The translations under genes were made by a program, and so were the position numbers. 28,286 nucleotides of DNA from positions 1-28,286 of the forward strand of contig CAJTOE010000014.1 of assembly GCA_910577805.1 (NCBI GenBank). Direction: 5' to 3'. Of the stretch, positions 1 through 7,522 are shown one piece after another; within the stretch, counting starts at the first letter, position 1, and each line of letters opens with the position of its first letter. Below the pieces are notes generated by a model. The model was not told the DNA's origin. It saw nothing but the letters and a program-made list of their open reading frames with translations, and did no database searches. This DNA is from an uncultured Oscillospiraceae bacterium. Lineage in GTDB: Bacteria > Bacillota > Clostridia > Oscillospirales > Oscillospiraceae.

Positions 1-2
1 CC

Positions 3-602
3 TGTCCCACCCTGGCCGTCACCACAATGGCCTCCAACGGCATCGGCATGGGCCTGGCCGCTACCTTTGTGCTGTTGTGCTCCAACGTGGTTATCTCCGC
101 CCTGCGGAAAATTATCCCCGACCAGGTCCGTATCCCCGCGTATATCTCCGTCATCGCCGGCTTCGTGTCGGTGGTGCAGATGCTGGTGAAGGCCTTCGTG
201 CCCAGCCTGGACGCCTCTCTGGGCGTGTATCTGCCCCTGATCGTGGTCAACTGCATCATCCTGGGCCGTGCCGAGATGTTCGCCTCCAAGAACAACGTGC
301 TGGACTCCGCGCTGGACGGCATCGGTATGGGCATCGGCTTTACCATCACCCTGACCATCATGGGCTCCATCCGTGAGATTTTGGGCGCAGGCACCTGGAT
401 GGCCGGTCTGGACGGGCTGCTGCCCTTCCTGCCCGCGGGCTTCAAGATTCAGATTTTGCCCGCCTCCATCGACCCCTTCAGCCTGATGACCAGCGCCCCC
501 GGCGGCTTCTTCGTCTACGGCATCCTGATGGCCGCCGCCGTCTACCTGACCACCCCCAAGGCTCCCAAGGCTGCTAAGACCGCGGAAGGAGGCGAGGCGT
601 AA
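3..602 (+). CDS. rnfE: Rnf electron transport complex subunit E (5' truncated)
   Basis: Integral membrane subunit of the Rnf complex (ferredoxin:NAD oxidoreductase that pumps Na+ or H+). The reading frame is open from base 3 and begins inside the conserved CPTLAVTT segment, so the true start lies upstream of the window; the ATG at 27 is internal (CPTLAVTT-MASNGIGMG). The visible 199 residues contain several hydrophobic helices, the paired LGVYLPLIVVNCIILGRAE motif shared by the homologous RnfA/RnfE subunits, and a Lys/Ala-rich cytoplasmic tail (PKAPKAAKTAEGGEA). The stop TAA overlaps the rnfA start by one base (TAATG), which implies translational coupling. The order E-A-B matches the end of the clostridial rnfCDGEAB operon. 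Confidence 0.96.
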   Translation, partial: CPTLAVTTMASNGIGMGLAATFVLLCSNVVISALRKIIPDQVRIPAYISVIAGFVSVVQMLVKAFVPSLDASLGVYLPLIVVNCIILGRAEMFASKNNVLDSALDGIGMGIGFTITLTIMGSIREILGAGTWMAGLDGLLPFLPAGFKIQILPASIDPFSLMTSAPGGFFVYGILMAAAVYLTTPKAPKAAKTAEGGEA

Positions 603-1219
603 TGGCACTGAAGCTTGCTTCCATCTTCTTCACCATGATTTTGGTGGATAACTACGTCCTGGCAAAATTTTTGGGCATCTGCCCCTTCCTGGGCGTATCC
701 AAAAAGCTGGACAGCGCCGTGGGCATGTCCATGGCGGTCACCTTCGTTATGGTGGTGGCCACCGCCGCCACCTGGCCCATCTACCGACTGATCCTGGTAC
801 CCGCCGGCATGGAGGGGACCGCACGGGATATGGGCTATCTCCAGACCATCGTGTTCATCCTGATCATCGCCATTCTGGTGCAGCTGCTGGAGAACGTGCT
901 GAAAAAGTACATCCCCGCCCTGTACAAGTCCCTGGGCGTGTACCTGCCCCTGATCACCACCAACTGCACCATCCTGGGCGTGACCATCCTGAACATTGAC
1001 AACGGCTACAGCTTCATCGAGGCCATCGTCTGCGCCGCCGGCGCGGGCATTGGCTTCCTGGTGGCGATGGTGCTGTTTTCCGGCGTGCGCCGCCGGGTGG
1101 AGCAGGCCGTCACCCCCAAGTGCTTCGAGGGCCTGCCCATCACCCTGGTGGCCGCCGCGATCACCTCCCTGTCCTTCATGGGCTTCGGCGGGATCGTGGA
1201 GTCCATCTTCGGCGCGTAA
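602..1219 (+). CDS. rnfA: Rnf electron transport complex subunit A
   Basis: Integral membrane subunit RnfA, 205 residues, a normal length for the family. It has about six hydrophobic helices and the hallmark segments NYVLAKFLGICPFLGVS (residues 17-33) and LGVYLPLITTNCTILGV. In the family, conserved cysteines of RnfA and RnfE bind a membrane-embedded iron-sulfur centre between the two subunits; the cysteines in GICPF and TNCTI fit that. The start ATG overlaps the rnfE stop and is preceded by GGAAGGAGG inside the rnfE 3' end. rnfB follows after 18 bases. No anomaly seen. Confidence 0.97.
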   Translation: MALKLASIFFTMILVDNYVLAKFLGICPFLGVSKKLDSAVGMSMAVTFVMVVATAATWPIYRLILVPAGMEGTARDMGYLQTIVFILIIAILVQLLENVLKKYIPALYKSLGVYLPLITTNCTILGVTILNIDNGYSFIEAIVCAAGAGIGFLVAMVLFSGVRRRVEQAVTPKCFEGLPITLVAAAITSLSFMGFGGIVESIFGA

Positions 1220-1237
1220 GTTAGGAGGGGTAAGATT

Positions 1238-2038
1238 ATGGATATGATTCTTATGGCCATCGTGCTGGTGACGGTCATCGGCCTCATCGGCGCGGTCATT
1301 CTGGTGGCCGCCTCCATCGTGATGTACGTCCCTGTGGATGAGCGGGTGGAGAAGATCACCGCTGTCCTGGCCGGAGCCAACTGCGGCGCCTGCGGCTGTG
1401 CCGGCTGCGCCGACTACGCCAAGAGCATCGTAGAGGACGGCAACGCCGTCAACAAGTGTACCCCCGGCGGAGCCGCCTGCGCGGCGAAGGTGGCGGAGAT
1501 CATGGGCGTGGAGGCCGGTTCCTCCGTCGCCATGAAGGCGGTGGTCGCCTGCTCCGGCACCTGCGAGAAAACGTCTAAAAAGTACGAGTTCGAGGGCATC
1601 TCCAGCTGCCAGGCCGTGAAGGGCTTTTACGGCGGCGACGGTATGTGTAAGTACGGCTGCCTGGGCTACGGCGACTGCGTCCAGGCCTGCGCCTTTGACG
1701 CCATCCACGTGGACCCCAAGCTGGGCATCGCCCAGGTGGACCGGGCCAAGTGCGTGGGCTGCGGAGCCTGTGCCGCCGCCTGCCCCAACGCGGTCATCAG
1801 CATTGTGCCGGAGCACAAGCGTAAGCCTGTGGTGCTGTGCCAGAACAAGGACAAGGGCGCGCAGACCCGGAAGGACTGCACCGCCGGTTGTATCGGCTGC
1901 ATGAAATGCGCCAAGGCCTGCCCCAAGGAGGCCATCACCGTGGAGAACAATCTGGCCCGCATCGACCAGGAGAAGTGCGTGGGCTGTCAGCTGTGCGTGA
2001 AGGAGTGCCCTGTGGGGGTCATTCGTCCGCCGCAGTGA
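1238..2038 (+). CDS. rnfB: Rnf electron transport complex subunit B (polyferredoxin)
   Basis: Iron-sulfur subunit that takes electrons from reduced ferredoxin and passes them into the membrane complex. It is 266 residues. An N-terminal membrane anchor (about residues 4-29) is followed by the RnfB-type cluster site CX2CX4CX16C (C49, C52, C57, C74). Further clusters are indicated by C137/C141/C147/C151, C172/C175/C178/C182-P, C218/C221/C224/C228-P and C247/C250/C253/C257-P. Extra cysteines at 105, 109, 124, 201 and 214 leave room for about six [4Fe-4S] clusters, the enlarged clostridial type rather than the three-cluster proteobacterial type. The start is set by TTAGGAGGGG upstream of the ATG. 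It is the last gene of the operon; a terminator lies 52 bases downstream. Confidence 0.97.
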   Translation: MDMILMAIVLVTVIGLIGAVILVAASIVMYVPVDERVEKITAVLAGANCGACGCAGCADYAKSIVEDGNAVNKCTPGGAACAAKVAEIMGVEAGSSVAMKAVVACSGTCEKTSKKYEFEGISSCQAVKGFYGGDGMCKYGCLGYGDCVQACAFDAIHVDPKLGIAQVDRAKCVGCGACAAACPNAVISIVPEHKRKPVVLCQNKDKGAQTRKDCTAGCIGCMKCAKACPKEAITVENNLARIDQEKCVGCQLCVKECPVGVIRPPQ

Positions 2039-2090
2039 TTGCGCTGTGCGTGTTTCTTTGGGTTGCAGTATTGACCGTATGCGCTTTAAA

Positions 2091-2123
2091 GGAGCCTCCA
2101 AGTGATTGGAGGCTCCCTTTTTT
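2091..2123 (+). terminator. Rho-independent terminator of the rnf operon
   Basis: Perfect 10-bp stem GGAGCCTCCA / TGGAGGCTCC with a 6-nt loop (AGTGAT), followed by CTTTTTT. It lies just after rnfB and ends the rnf transcript. Confidence 0.93.
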
Positions 2124-2128
2124 GTTGG

Positions 2129-2302
2129 TTTTCACCCTCATCCGTCACCGCCTGCGGCGGTGCCACCTTCCCCCGTGAGGGGGAAGGCTCCAACACTGGC
2201 ACTTGCTTAACTACACAGTAGTATCGACAGTCGCACCGATAAGCCTTCCCCCTTGATGGGGGAAGGTGGCTGGCCGGAGGCCAGACGGATGAGGGTGAAA
2301 AA
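2129..2302. repeat. Non-coding inverted-repeat element (MITE-like), full-length copy
   Basis: About 174 bp bounded by perfect 18-bp inverted ends, TTTTCACCCTCATCCGTC at 2129-2146 and its complement at 2284-2301. Inside are further palindromic blocks: CCACCTTCCCCC...GGGGGAAGG around 2164-2188 and CCTTCCCCC...GGGGGAAGGTGG around 2244-2269, so the RNA would fold into a long branched hairpin. It has no coding capacity. Two shorter relatives lie at 6430-6472 and 13513-13579. I recall such elements as common in Oscillospiraceae genomes, but the copy number here cannot be checked. Confidence 0.8.
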
Positions 2303-2327
2303 CCCCCGCTTTATGAATCTCCGCCCC

Positions 2328-2356
2328 TTGAATAACCAGAAACGCTATGCTATAAT
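2328..2356 (+). promoter_or_regulatory. Sigma-A-like promoter for the 2400-2999 gene
   Basis: TTGAAT (2328-2333), a 17-bp spacer and TATAAT (2351-2356), in an AT-rich stretch between the repeat element and the hypothetical gene. Transcription would start near 2363. Confidence 0.7.
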
Positions 2357-2399
2357 ACAATAAAGCAATGCAGAATACTCAATTTCACCACACAACAGA

Positions 2400-2999
2400 A
2401 TGAAGGTGCAAGCTATTCAAGCAATTCTTTCTTTACTGATGGCGTTCTTTGCCGAAATCACCATCAAGGGCTACACAGTACCCTATACCTGGGAAGTCCC
2501 CGCGCAAATCGACAGCATGACGCTGCGGCTGGACTGTCAGGCGACGTACCCCGGCTATTGGTACTGGAATTACGGCGTGCGCTCCATTGATGTGCTGGAC
2601 GCACAGGAGAATGTCCTGCAAACCCTTTCCGTCTCCGAGGAGGAGGGCTGGGAGGTGACAAATTGCTGGGAGAGAAACGGGGATATCTTCCTTGAGGATT
2701 TGAATTTTGACGGCATTCCGGATATCCGCCTGATGCTGACCTCCGGCGTGGTCAATATCAGCTATATGTGCTGGCTGTGGAACCCGGAGCTGGAGCAGTA
2801 TGCGTATAAATTCATCCTGAACGGCTATGATGTGATTGTGGACAACGATACCCAGGAAATTATCACGATGTCCCGCGATGGCTGGGGACAGTATTATATA
2901 GATTATTTTAAGTATAATAACGAGGAAGAATTATATCATTATAAGCAAGTCCACGAGGATATGGTGGAGGAGACCACTACTACAACCATCTATGACTAA
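2400..2999 (+). CDS. Hypothetical protein with an FG-GAP/XAC2610-like motif
   Basis: 199 residues, function unknown. The N-terminus (residues 1-25) is weakly hydrophobic, possibly a degenerate signal sequence. The central segment DLNFDGIPDIRLM (about residues 98-110), followed by an aromatic stretch SYMCWLWNPELEQYAYKF, resembles XAC2610/FG-GAP-like domains with an Asp-rich, calcium-loop-like turn. The C-terminus is acidic and Thr-rich (EETTTTTIYD). Codon choice is visibly more AT-rich than in neighbours, especially over 2880-2999, which suggests transfer or relaxed selection. No clear ribosome-binding site precedes the ATG at 2400; an internal ATG (residue 14) is an alternative start. It is an orphan gene between a repeat and a palindromic terminator. 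Coding status is likely, function open. Confidence 0.7.
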   Translation: MKVQAIQAILSLLMAFFAEITIKGYTVPYTWEVPAQIDSMTLRLDCQATYPGYWYWNYGVRSIDVLDAQENVLQTLSVSEEEGWEVTNCWERNGDIFLEDLNFDGIPDIRLMLTSGVVNISYMCWLWNPELEQYAYKFILNGYDVIVDNDTQEIITMSRDGWGQYYIDYFKYNNEEELYHYKQVHEDMVEETTTTTIYD

Positions 3000-3001
3000 A
3001 A

Positions 3002-3025
3002 CAGGGCGGCCCGCGGGCCGCCCTG
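3002..3025. terminator. Perfect 24-bp palindrome, terminator between convergent genes
   Basis: CAGGGCGGCCCG followed directly by its reverse complement, centred between the hypothetical gene (+) and D-lyxose isomerase (-). On the minus strand it is followed by TTTTAG, which fits a terminator for the minus operon. On the plus strand it is followed by a weaker T-rich stretch (CACGTTTATTCTTT). Confidence 0.75.
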
Positions 3026-3030
3026 CACGT

Positions 3031-3735
3031 TTATTCTTTCGGTTCAGCCTCACGGGCCGGCGGGTACTCACTGCACAGCAGACGGTAAGGCGGCTCGTCC
3101 TCCTCGATGGCTGGAAAACGGCCGACAGGCGGATAGAACCGGTTGTCTGTGTTGTCGTCGTTGCACTGGCTGACCTCCCCCAGGAGGACGGGGCCGGTCC
3201 CTGGCTCCACGGAAAAATCGTGGTACAGGCGCTGAGGAATAAAAATGCTCTCCCCAGGAGTTAAACGGACCTGCGTCCCTGCGGGGACTATGCGCATCCT
3301 TCCATCGGTGTGGACGGTCACATCGGAGACGTAGTCGATCTCCTCGTCGGGCAGAGAGTTGTACACGCGAATCAGCACATTGCCGCCGCCCCGGTTGATG
3401 ATGTCCTCGGTTTTGTACCAGTGGAAGTGGTTGGGGGCGTACTGTTCCTCCTTCAGGTACAGCAGCTTTTCCGCATAGACTTTTGGGTATTTGTCTGCCA
3501 GGACCCGGCTTCCGTTGCGGATGGTGATGAGGGAAAAGCCGAAATGGTCAAAATCCCCCTGGCCGTAGTCGGTGATATCCCAGCCCAGCATACAGTCCCG
3601 AATCTCGTCGTACTCGCGGCCCAGCTCCGGCCACTGTGCGGGTGAGATGTGGCAGAAGGGCGGCAGAGCAACTGCGTGCTTTGCACACATGGCCTCCAGC
3701 TCTTTCAGCGCACGGTTAATCTCAGAGCGTTTCAT
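3031..3735 (-). CDS. D-lyxose isomerase (D-lyxose ketol-isomerase)
   Basis: Cupin-fold sugar isomerase that interconverts D-lyxose and D-xylulose; family members also act on D-mannose/D-fructose. It has 234 residues. The family-typical start MKRSEINRALKE is present, with cupin metal ligands in NHFHWYKTED (H103, H105, E110) and H172 in RLYHDFSVEPG. The frame stays open for 60 codons upstream, but this ATG is preceded by GTAGGAGG at good spacing and matches the family N-terminus, so it is the start. It lies 11 bases after the DUF7309/DUF6930-like gene and is the last gene of the amylase operon. Substrate in vivo is not shown by sequence; a mannose/fructose role would fit a carbohydrate operon better than lyxose. 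Confidence 0.9.
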   Translation of the reverse strand: MKRSEINRALKELEAMCAKHAVALPPFCHISPAQWPELGREYDEIRDCMLGWDITDYGQGDFDHFGFSLITIRNGSRVLADKYPKVYAEKLLYLKEEQYAPNHFHWYKTEDIINRGGGNVLIRVYNSLPDEEIDYVSDVTVHTDGRMRIVPAGTQVRLTPGESIFIPQRLYHDFSVEPGTGPVLLGEVSQCNDDNTDNRFYPPVGRFPAIEEDEPPYRLLCSEYPPAREAEPKE

Positions 3736-3746
3736 CAAGCGTCCTC

Positions 3747-4799
3747 CTACCGGAACAACCCCATCATTAAAATACCCATCAATTCGTCTATGAGGCCGTC
3801 CACAACAGGAACACCCTTGCCCTCCACCAATTTTATACCTACCTCCTGACAGAAGCTTCGCAGACACGCGCCCATCCACTCGCTGCGCACGTACACAGCG
3901 GCGGGACGGCCGCACTCCTCGATATAGTGGATCAGCATGGAAATGGCAACCAACAAATCGCCATCCGTCGGGGCGGCGTTGTGCTGGTCCAGAATCATGC
4001 CGCTTTCCCGGTCGGCCAGGAGCGTCGTATACATACCGGCGGGAGGCGATTTTTTATTCTCCTGAACATGTATGGGCAGATAGAAGGAGTCCACTTCCAG
4101 CTTGACCGCAGTTTTTGGGCACTTTTTCAGACGGGGCAGCAAAAGCTCGTCCGATATATGAAAGGACCGCTCCAGCTTCGGCTGCGGCATAGGGACCACG
4201 GCATTCATCCACAATTCCTTTTTTGAATCGTAAAACCGAAGCAGTGTCTCACCGGCTTCAAAATCCACCGGAAGCTTTCCTTCCATATAACACAGGCAGA
4301 GCATTGCCACATTTTGCAGTGCGGAGATCAGCAGTTCCGCCTGTCCGGCGTCCAGATACCAGGGGAAGTGGCCGGGCTTCATGGCACGGAAATAAATCCA
4401 CTGATTGCGTCCCCGGAACCGCAGACCGAGCTGCTTCATGACCTCCCGGTCCTCTGGGTCTACGTCCTCCCGGCTGCCGAAATGGCACGTGAGACAGTCC
4501 ATCTCCAGCATCAGCAGCTCCGGCTGATAGGCGTCCTGGTCTATAATCCGCTTCAGACGCAGATAGGCCTCTGTTCCCGGATATATGCTGATATTGTAAT
4601 CCATACCGGCCATCCCTGAGATGGAGCAGTAAACCGTCTCGTTCTGCCCAGGAAGCTCCAGCAGCAAAATATCGACGTCCGCCAGAGCCCGCCAGGGAGC
4701 TAATATTTTCAGGTTTTCGGCAACCTCATACAGTGCAGTCCACTGCTCCAGGGTCGGCTTTTGTCGGGAAATCTGCGGCGCGTCCTGTTTTTTCTTCAT
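3747..4799 (-). CDS. DUF7309/DUF6930-like protein of unknown function
   Basis: 350 residues, soluble, with no signal peptide. The N-terminal half (about residues 20-170) carries a pattern I associate with DUF7309: WTALYEVAENLKILAPW, then LPGQNETVYCSISGMAG and a YNISIYPG stretch. The C-terminal half (about 230-345) has a DUF6930-like core with LLADRESGMILDQ and a helical end containing EVGIKLVEG. These domains are known from proteins with no assigned activity, often with SEC-C or pRiA4b ORF-3-like modules; neither of those is seen here. The ATG at 4799 has an AGGAGG box; an upstream GTG at 4829 lacks one. It sits 36 bases after the alpha-amylase and 11 before the isomerase, so it is co-transcribed with them. 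Domain naming is from memory. Confidence 0.75.
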   Translation of the reverse strand: MKKKQDAPQISRQKPTLEQWTALYEVAENLKILAPWRALADVDILLLELPGQNETVYCSISGMAGMDYNISIYPGTEAYLRLKRIIDQDAYQPELLMLEMDCLTCHFGSREDVDPEDREVMKQLGLRFRGRNQWIYFRAMKPGHFPWYLDAGQAELLISALQNVAMLCLCYMEGKLPVDFEAGETLLRFYDSKKELWMNAVVPMPQPKLERSFHISDELLLPRLKKCPKTAVKLEVDSFYLPIHVQENKKSPPAGMYTTLLADRESGMILDQHNAAPTDGDLLVAISMLIHYIEECGRPAAVYVRSEWMGACLRSFCQEVGIKLVEGKGVPVVDGLIDELMGILMMGLFR

Positions 4800-4835
4800 A
4801 GCGAAATGTCCTCCTGCTCCTTTTTGCACTCTCGT

Positions 4836-6302
4836 TTAAAAATTCAGATACAGATACTCCCTGGCCGGCTCCGTGACCCAGACGGAAACGGAGCCTCCGG
4901 AAACGGAGAACGTGCCCCAGCCGTCCGCACCGATTTCGACAGTCTCCGGGGCGCGGCCCAGTGCGTCCACCATACGCCGTCCTGCCAGGCGTTCGCCCAC
5001 ATACATGCGCTTGCTGCCGCCGGTGCTGTCCGTCAAAAGGACCGCCACGCCGGAGTCCGGATGCTCCGCGTCGCCCTCACGGGTGAAGCCCGTCAGGGAC
5101 GGGTCGTCGAAAAACAGATGCTCCGGACCGTAGGCGTAGCATTCCCGAATTTTAATCAGCCGCGCCAGCTGCGGGACCGGGGCAACGCCGTCGTGGGGGA
5201 TGCCGTAGTAATCCCCATAAAAGACGCAGGGCGTTCCCACATCCCGCAGGAGGATCAGGGCATAGGCTATGGGCTTGAACCAGGCCGGGATGAACGAGCA
5301 GAGCGCCTGACCGGGCTGGGTATCGTGGTTGTCCACGAAGGTGACAGAATGCGCCTGATCCGCCTCGGTCAGCGTGCCGGAAAAGAGCCGGGCCATATCG
5401 TAATTGCCGTTTGAGGTAGCCGCCTCCAGGAAGTGGAAGTGAAGCGGTATGTCAAACAGGGACAGAGAGCGGTCTGTGGCATTCAGATAGTGGGTCAGCT
5501 TGCCTGTATCATGGGACCAGTATTCCCCTACGATATACAGATCGTTTTTATGCGCCCGCATGGCGGAAATCCAGTCCCGGCAGAACGCGAAGCTGATATG
5601 CTTCACCGCGTCCATGCGGAAGCCGTCCATATGTACGGTATCCTGATACCATCTGCCCCAGTTCTTGGTCTCCTGAATGACCTCCTGGTTGTCCGTGTCC
5701 AGGTCCGCCCCCATCAGGTAGTCGTAATTTCCTTTTTCCGAGTCGGTCTCCCGGTTCCAGGGCTTTCCGTGGAACCGATAGATGCCCTTCCGTTTGGTCC
5801 CCTCGTCCCAGTCCGTTCCGCTGAAATGGGAGGCGTTCCAATGAAAGCCGGAGTGTGCTCCCGCCCGGCCGGGGAAGTCAAATTTCGTCCAGGCGGTGAT
5901 AGGATGCTGACTGCTGATGTCCTGGCCCCGGTTGTGCTCCAGGCCGTCGATCACCATTACCTGTTCGGTGGCGTCCGCACCCATCCGGTGGTTGAGTACA
6001 ATGTCACACAGCACTTTGATGCCCGCCTGCTGCAAGGCACTGACAGCGGTGAGATAGTCCGCCCTCGTGCCGTACTTGGTACTGATCGCGCCCTTTTGAT
6101 CGAACTCGCCCAGGTCATACATATCGTATACATCGTAGCCCACGCTGGCCGGTCCGGCGGCACCCTTATAGGCGGGAGGCAGCCAGACCATATTGACGCC
6201 GATGCGTTTCAGCTCCGCCGCCTGGGCCTCCGCGCGTTTCCAGTGCAGCTGATTATTGGGCAGATACCACTCGAAAAATTGCATCATGGTTTTGTTTGTC
6301 AT
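4836..6302 (-). CDS. Cytoplasmic alpha-amylase (GH13 subfamily 5 type)
   Basis: Hydrolyses internal alpha-1,4 bonds of starch-type glucans. It has 488 residues, the usual length of GH13_5 enzymes, and no signal peptide, so it should act on imported oligosaccharides or glycogen. It opens with the family-typical MMQFFEWYLPN. GH13 regions: DIVLNH (100-105), GFRMDAVKH with nucleophile D231, VGEYW with acid/base E260, and FVDNHDT with D327 as transition-state stabiliser. The C-terminal beta domain ends at EYLYLNF. The frame extends 59 codons upstream, but the ATG at 6302 has AGGAG seven bases away. First gene of a three-gene operon with a promoter at 6351-6379. Confidence 0.95.
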   Translation of the reverse strand: MTNKTMMQFFEWYLPNNQLHWKRAEAQAAELKRIGVNMVWLPPAYKGAAGPASVGYDVYDMYDLGEFDQKGAISTKYGTRADYLTAVSALQQAGIKVLCDIVLNHRMGADATEQVMVIDGLEHNRGQDISSQHPITAWTKFDFPGRAGAHSGFHWNASHFSGTDWDEGTKRKGIYRFHGKPWNRETDSEKGNYDYLMGADLDTDNQEVIQETKNWGRWYQDTVHMDGFRMDAVKHISFAFCRDWISAMRAHKNDLYIVGEYWSHDTGKLTHYLNATDRSLSLFDIPLHFHFLEAATSNGNYDMARLFSGTLTEADQAHSVTFVDNHDTQPGQALCSFIPAWFKPIAYALILLRDVGTPCVFYGDYYGIPHDGVAPVPQLARLIKIRECYAYGPEHLFFDDPSLTGFTREGDAEHPDSGVAVLLTDSTGGSKRMYVGERLAGRRMVDALGRAPETVEIGADGWGTFSVSGGSVSVWVTEPAREYLYLNF

Positions 6303-6350
6303 AATATATCTCCTGATTTTTTCTACAAAATTCGATGTGTGATTATATAC

Positions 6351-6379
6351 AGTATAGGGAAAAGCAGGAGATTTGTCAA
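6351..6379 (-). promoter_or_regulatory. Sigma-A promoter of the alpha-amylase operon
   Basis: On the minus strand TTGACA (6374-6379), a 17-bp spacer and TATACT (6351-6356). The start codon at 6302 follows after a leader of roughly 40 nt. It is a near-consensus promoter, so any sugar control would need a repressor; no obvious dyad overlaps it. Confidence 0.85.
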
Positions 6380-6429
6380 TCCTTTCGGGTTTGTGGTGTG
6401 TGATTCGTAAAGTATTGCAGCCCTTGGGC

Positions 6430-6472
6430 TTCACCCTCATCCGCCGCCGCAGGCCAGACGAATGAGGGTGAA
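6430..6472. repeat. Miniature copy of the inverted-repeat element
   Basis: TTCACCCTCAT (6430-6440) and ATGAGGGTGAA (6462-6472) match the ends of the 2129-2302 element. The 21-bp centre ends in AGGCCAGACGA, matching the right end of that element. It is therefore the two ends joined with the middle lost. It lies 10 bases beyond the lysR stop and could fold into a hairpin ending that transcript. Confidence 0.75.
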
Positions 6473-6482
6473 TTCTCACAAA

Positions 6483-7490
6483 TTACTGCATATTTTCAGC
6501 ATGACGCAAAAATCCTTCCTGACCCGCCAAAAGCGCCTTGGACCGCTCCCACGGCTCCTCCGCCAGCGCGTCCCTGGTCAGCTCCACGAACCGCTCCGCA
6601 AAGTGAGCTAAGTACCGGTCCCGGCGGCAGCCCGTCACCAAACGGCACTGAGGCGGGTCATTCAACGGAAACAGGTCTAATAACTGCCCAGAGGCCTGGG
6701 CGGGCTTGAGCTGTATCGCCCGCAAAAACAGCTCCGGACAGATGGTTACCCCCATGCTGCTCTGGGCCATCGCCAGAGTTGTGATGGTATTCTCCGTCTC
6801 CAGAGCGATTTTGGGCTTGAAAAACCGGCGGCTGAAATACTGGTCCACAATCCCCCGCATCCGGTTGCCCCGCTTCAATAAAATAAACGGCAAATCCTGG
6901 AATGCAGTGATGTCCGCGCCCTGGGAAAAGCGCTCCCGAATCTCGTCAGCCCTTGCGCCAAAGAGCTTGTTGGTCATTGCCTTGGGGACCGCCAGCATCA
7001 GCCGCACATCGGTAAGCGGGGTGATCTCCACATCATCCAGCATGATTGGGTGAAAGCACACGATCAAATCCACCCGGCCATGGGAAAGCTCCTCCTCCAA
7101 CTGGGAAGAATTGCCCTCAAACAGGGAGAACTCCACCAGGGGAAATTCCTCCCGGAACCGGGGCAGTACGTCAGGCAGCAGCGCCAGCCCGCAGGTGTGG
7201 GAGATGCCCAGCCGCAGCATCCCCATATAATGTCGGTTTATGTCGCCTACTTTGGTCAAAAATTGACTGTGCAAATCCAAAATCTGGGTGGCGGTATCCA
7301 CCAGCATGTCCCCCGCGTAGGTGAGGGACAGCTTCGGCGAACGGGTAAAGAGCTTCACGTCCAGCTCCCGCTCCAGATTGCTGATGTGGTTGGACAGGGA
7401 CTGCTGGGAGATATACAGCCGCTCGGCGGCACGGGTGATGTTCAGCTCCTCCGCCACCAGGAGAAAGTATTTCAGATGCAGGAAATTCAT
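6483..7490 (-). CDS. LysR-family transcriptional regulator
   Basis: 335 residues. The N-terminal winged helix-turn-helix (residues 1-60) contains ITRAAERLYISQQSLSNHIS followed by LERELDVKLFTR, typical of LysR proteins. A LysR substrate-binding (periplasmic-binding-like) domain covers about residues 88-300. The start ATG at 7490 has an AGAGGTG box; it begins MNFLHLKYFLLVAEE as expected. It is divergent from the D-2-hydroxyacid dehydrogenase across 169 bases, the classic layout for a LysR regulator and its target. Its own promoter carries a dyad (7529-7548), suggesting autoregulation. The ligand is unknown; a hydroxy- or keto-acid linked to the dehydrogenase is the simplest guess. Confidence 0.93.
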   Translation of the reverse strand: MNFLHLKYFLLVAEELNITRAAERLYISQQSLSNHISNLERELDVKLFTRSPKLSLTYAGDMLVDTATQILDLHSQFLTKVGDINRHYMGMLRLGISHTCGLALLPDVLPRFREEFPLVEFSLFEGNSSQLEEELSHGRVDLIVCFHPIMLDDVEITPLTDVRLMLAVPKAMTNKLFGARADEIRERFSQGADITAFQDLPFILLKRGNRMRGIVDQYFSRRFFKPKIALETENTITTLAMAQSSMGVTICPELFLRAIQLKPAQASGQLLDLFPLNDPPQCRLVTGCRRDRYLAHFAERFVELTRDALAEEPWERSKALLAGQEGFLRHAENMQ

Positions 7491-7522
7491 ATGGGCACCT
7501 CTTTTTTCTTCAGGTAACTCCT

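Noticed and set aside
542..2101. 519-codon minus-strand open frame opposite rnfA/rnfB
   Set aside because: It mirrors the third-position GC bias of real rnf genes, is His/Gly/Ala-rich low-complexity sequence and overlaps well-identified genes completely.
2368..2403. 11-codon frame ending in ATGA overlap with the 2400 gene
   Set aside because: Possible leader peptide by position, but there is no ribosome-binding site and no recognisable attenuator after it.
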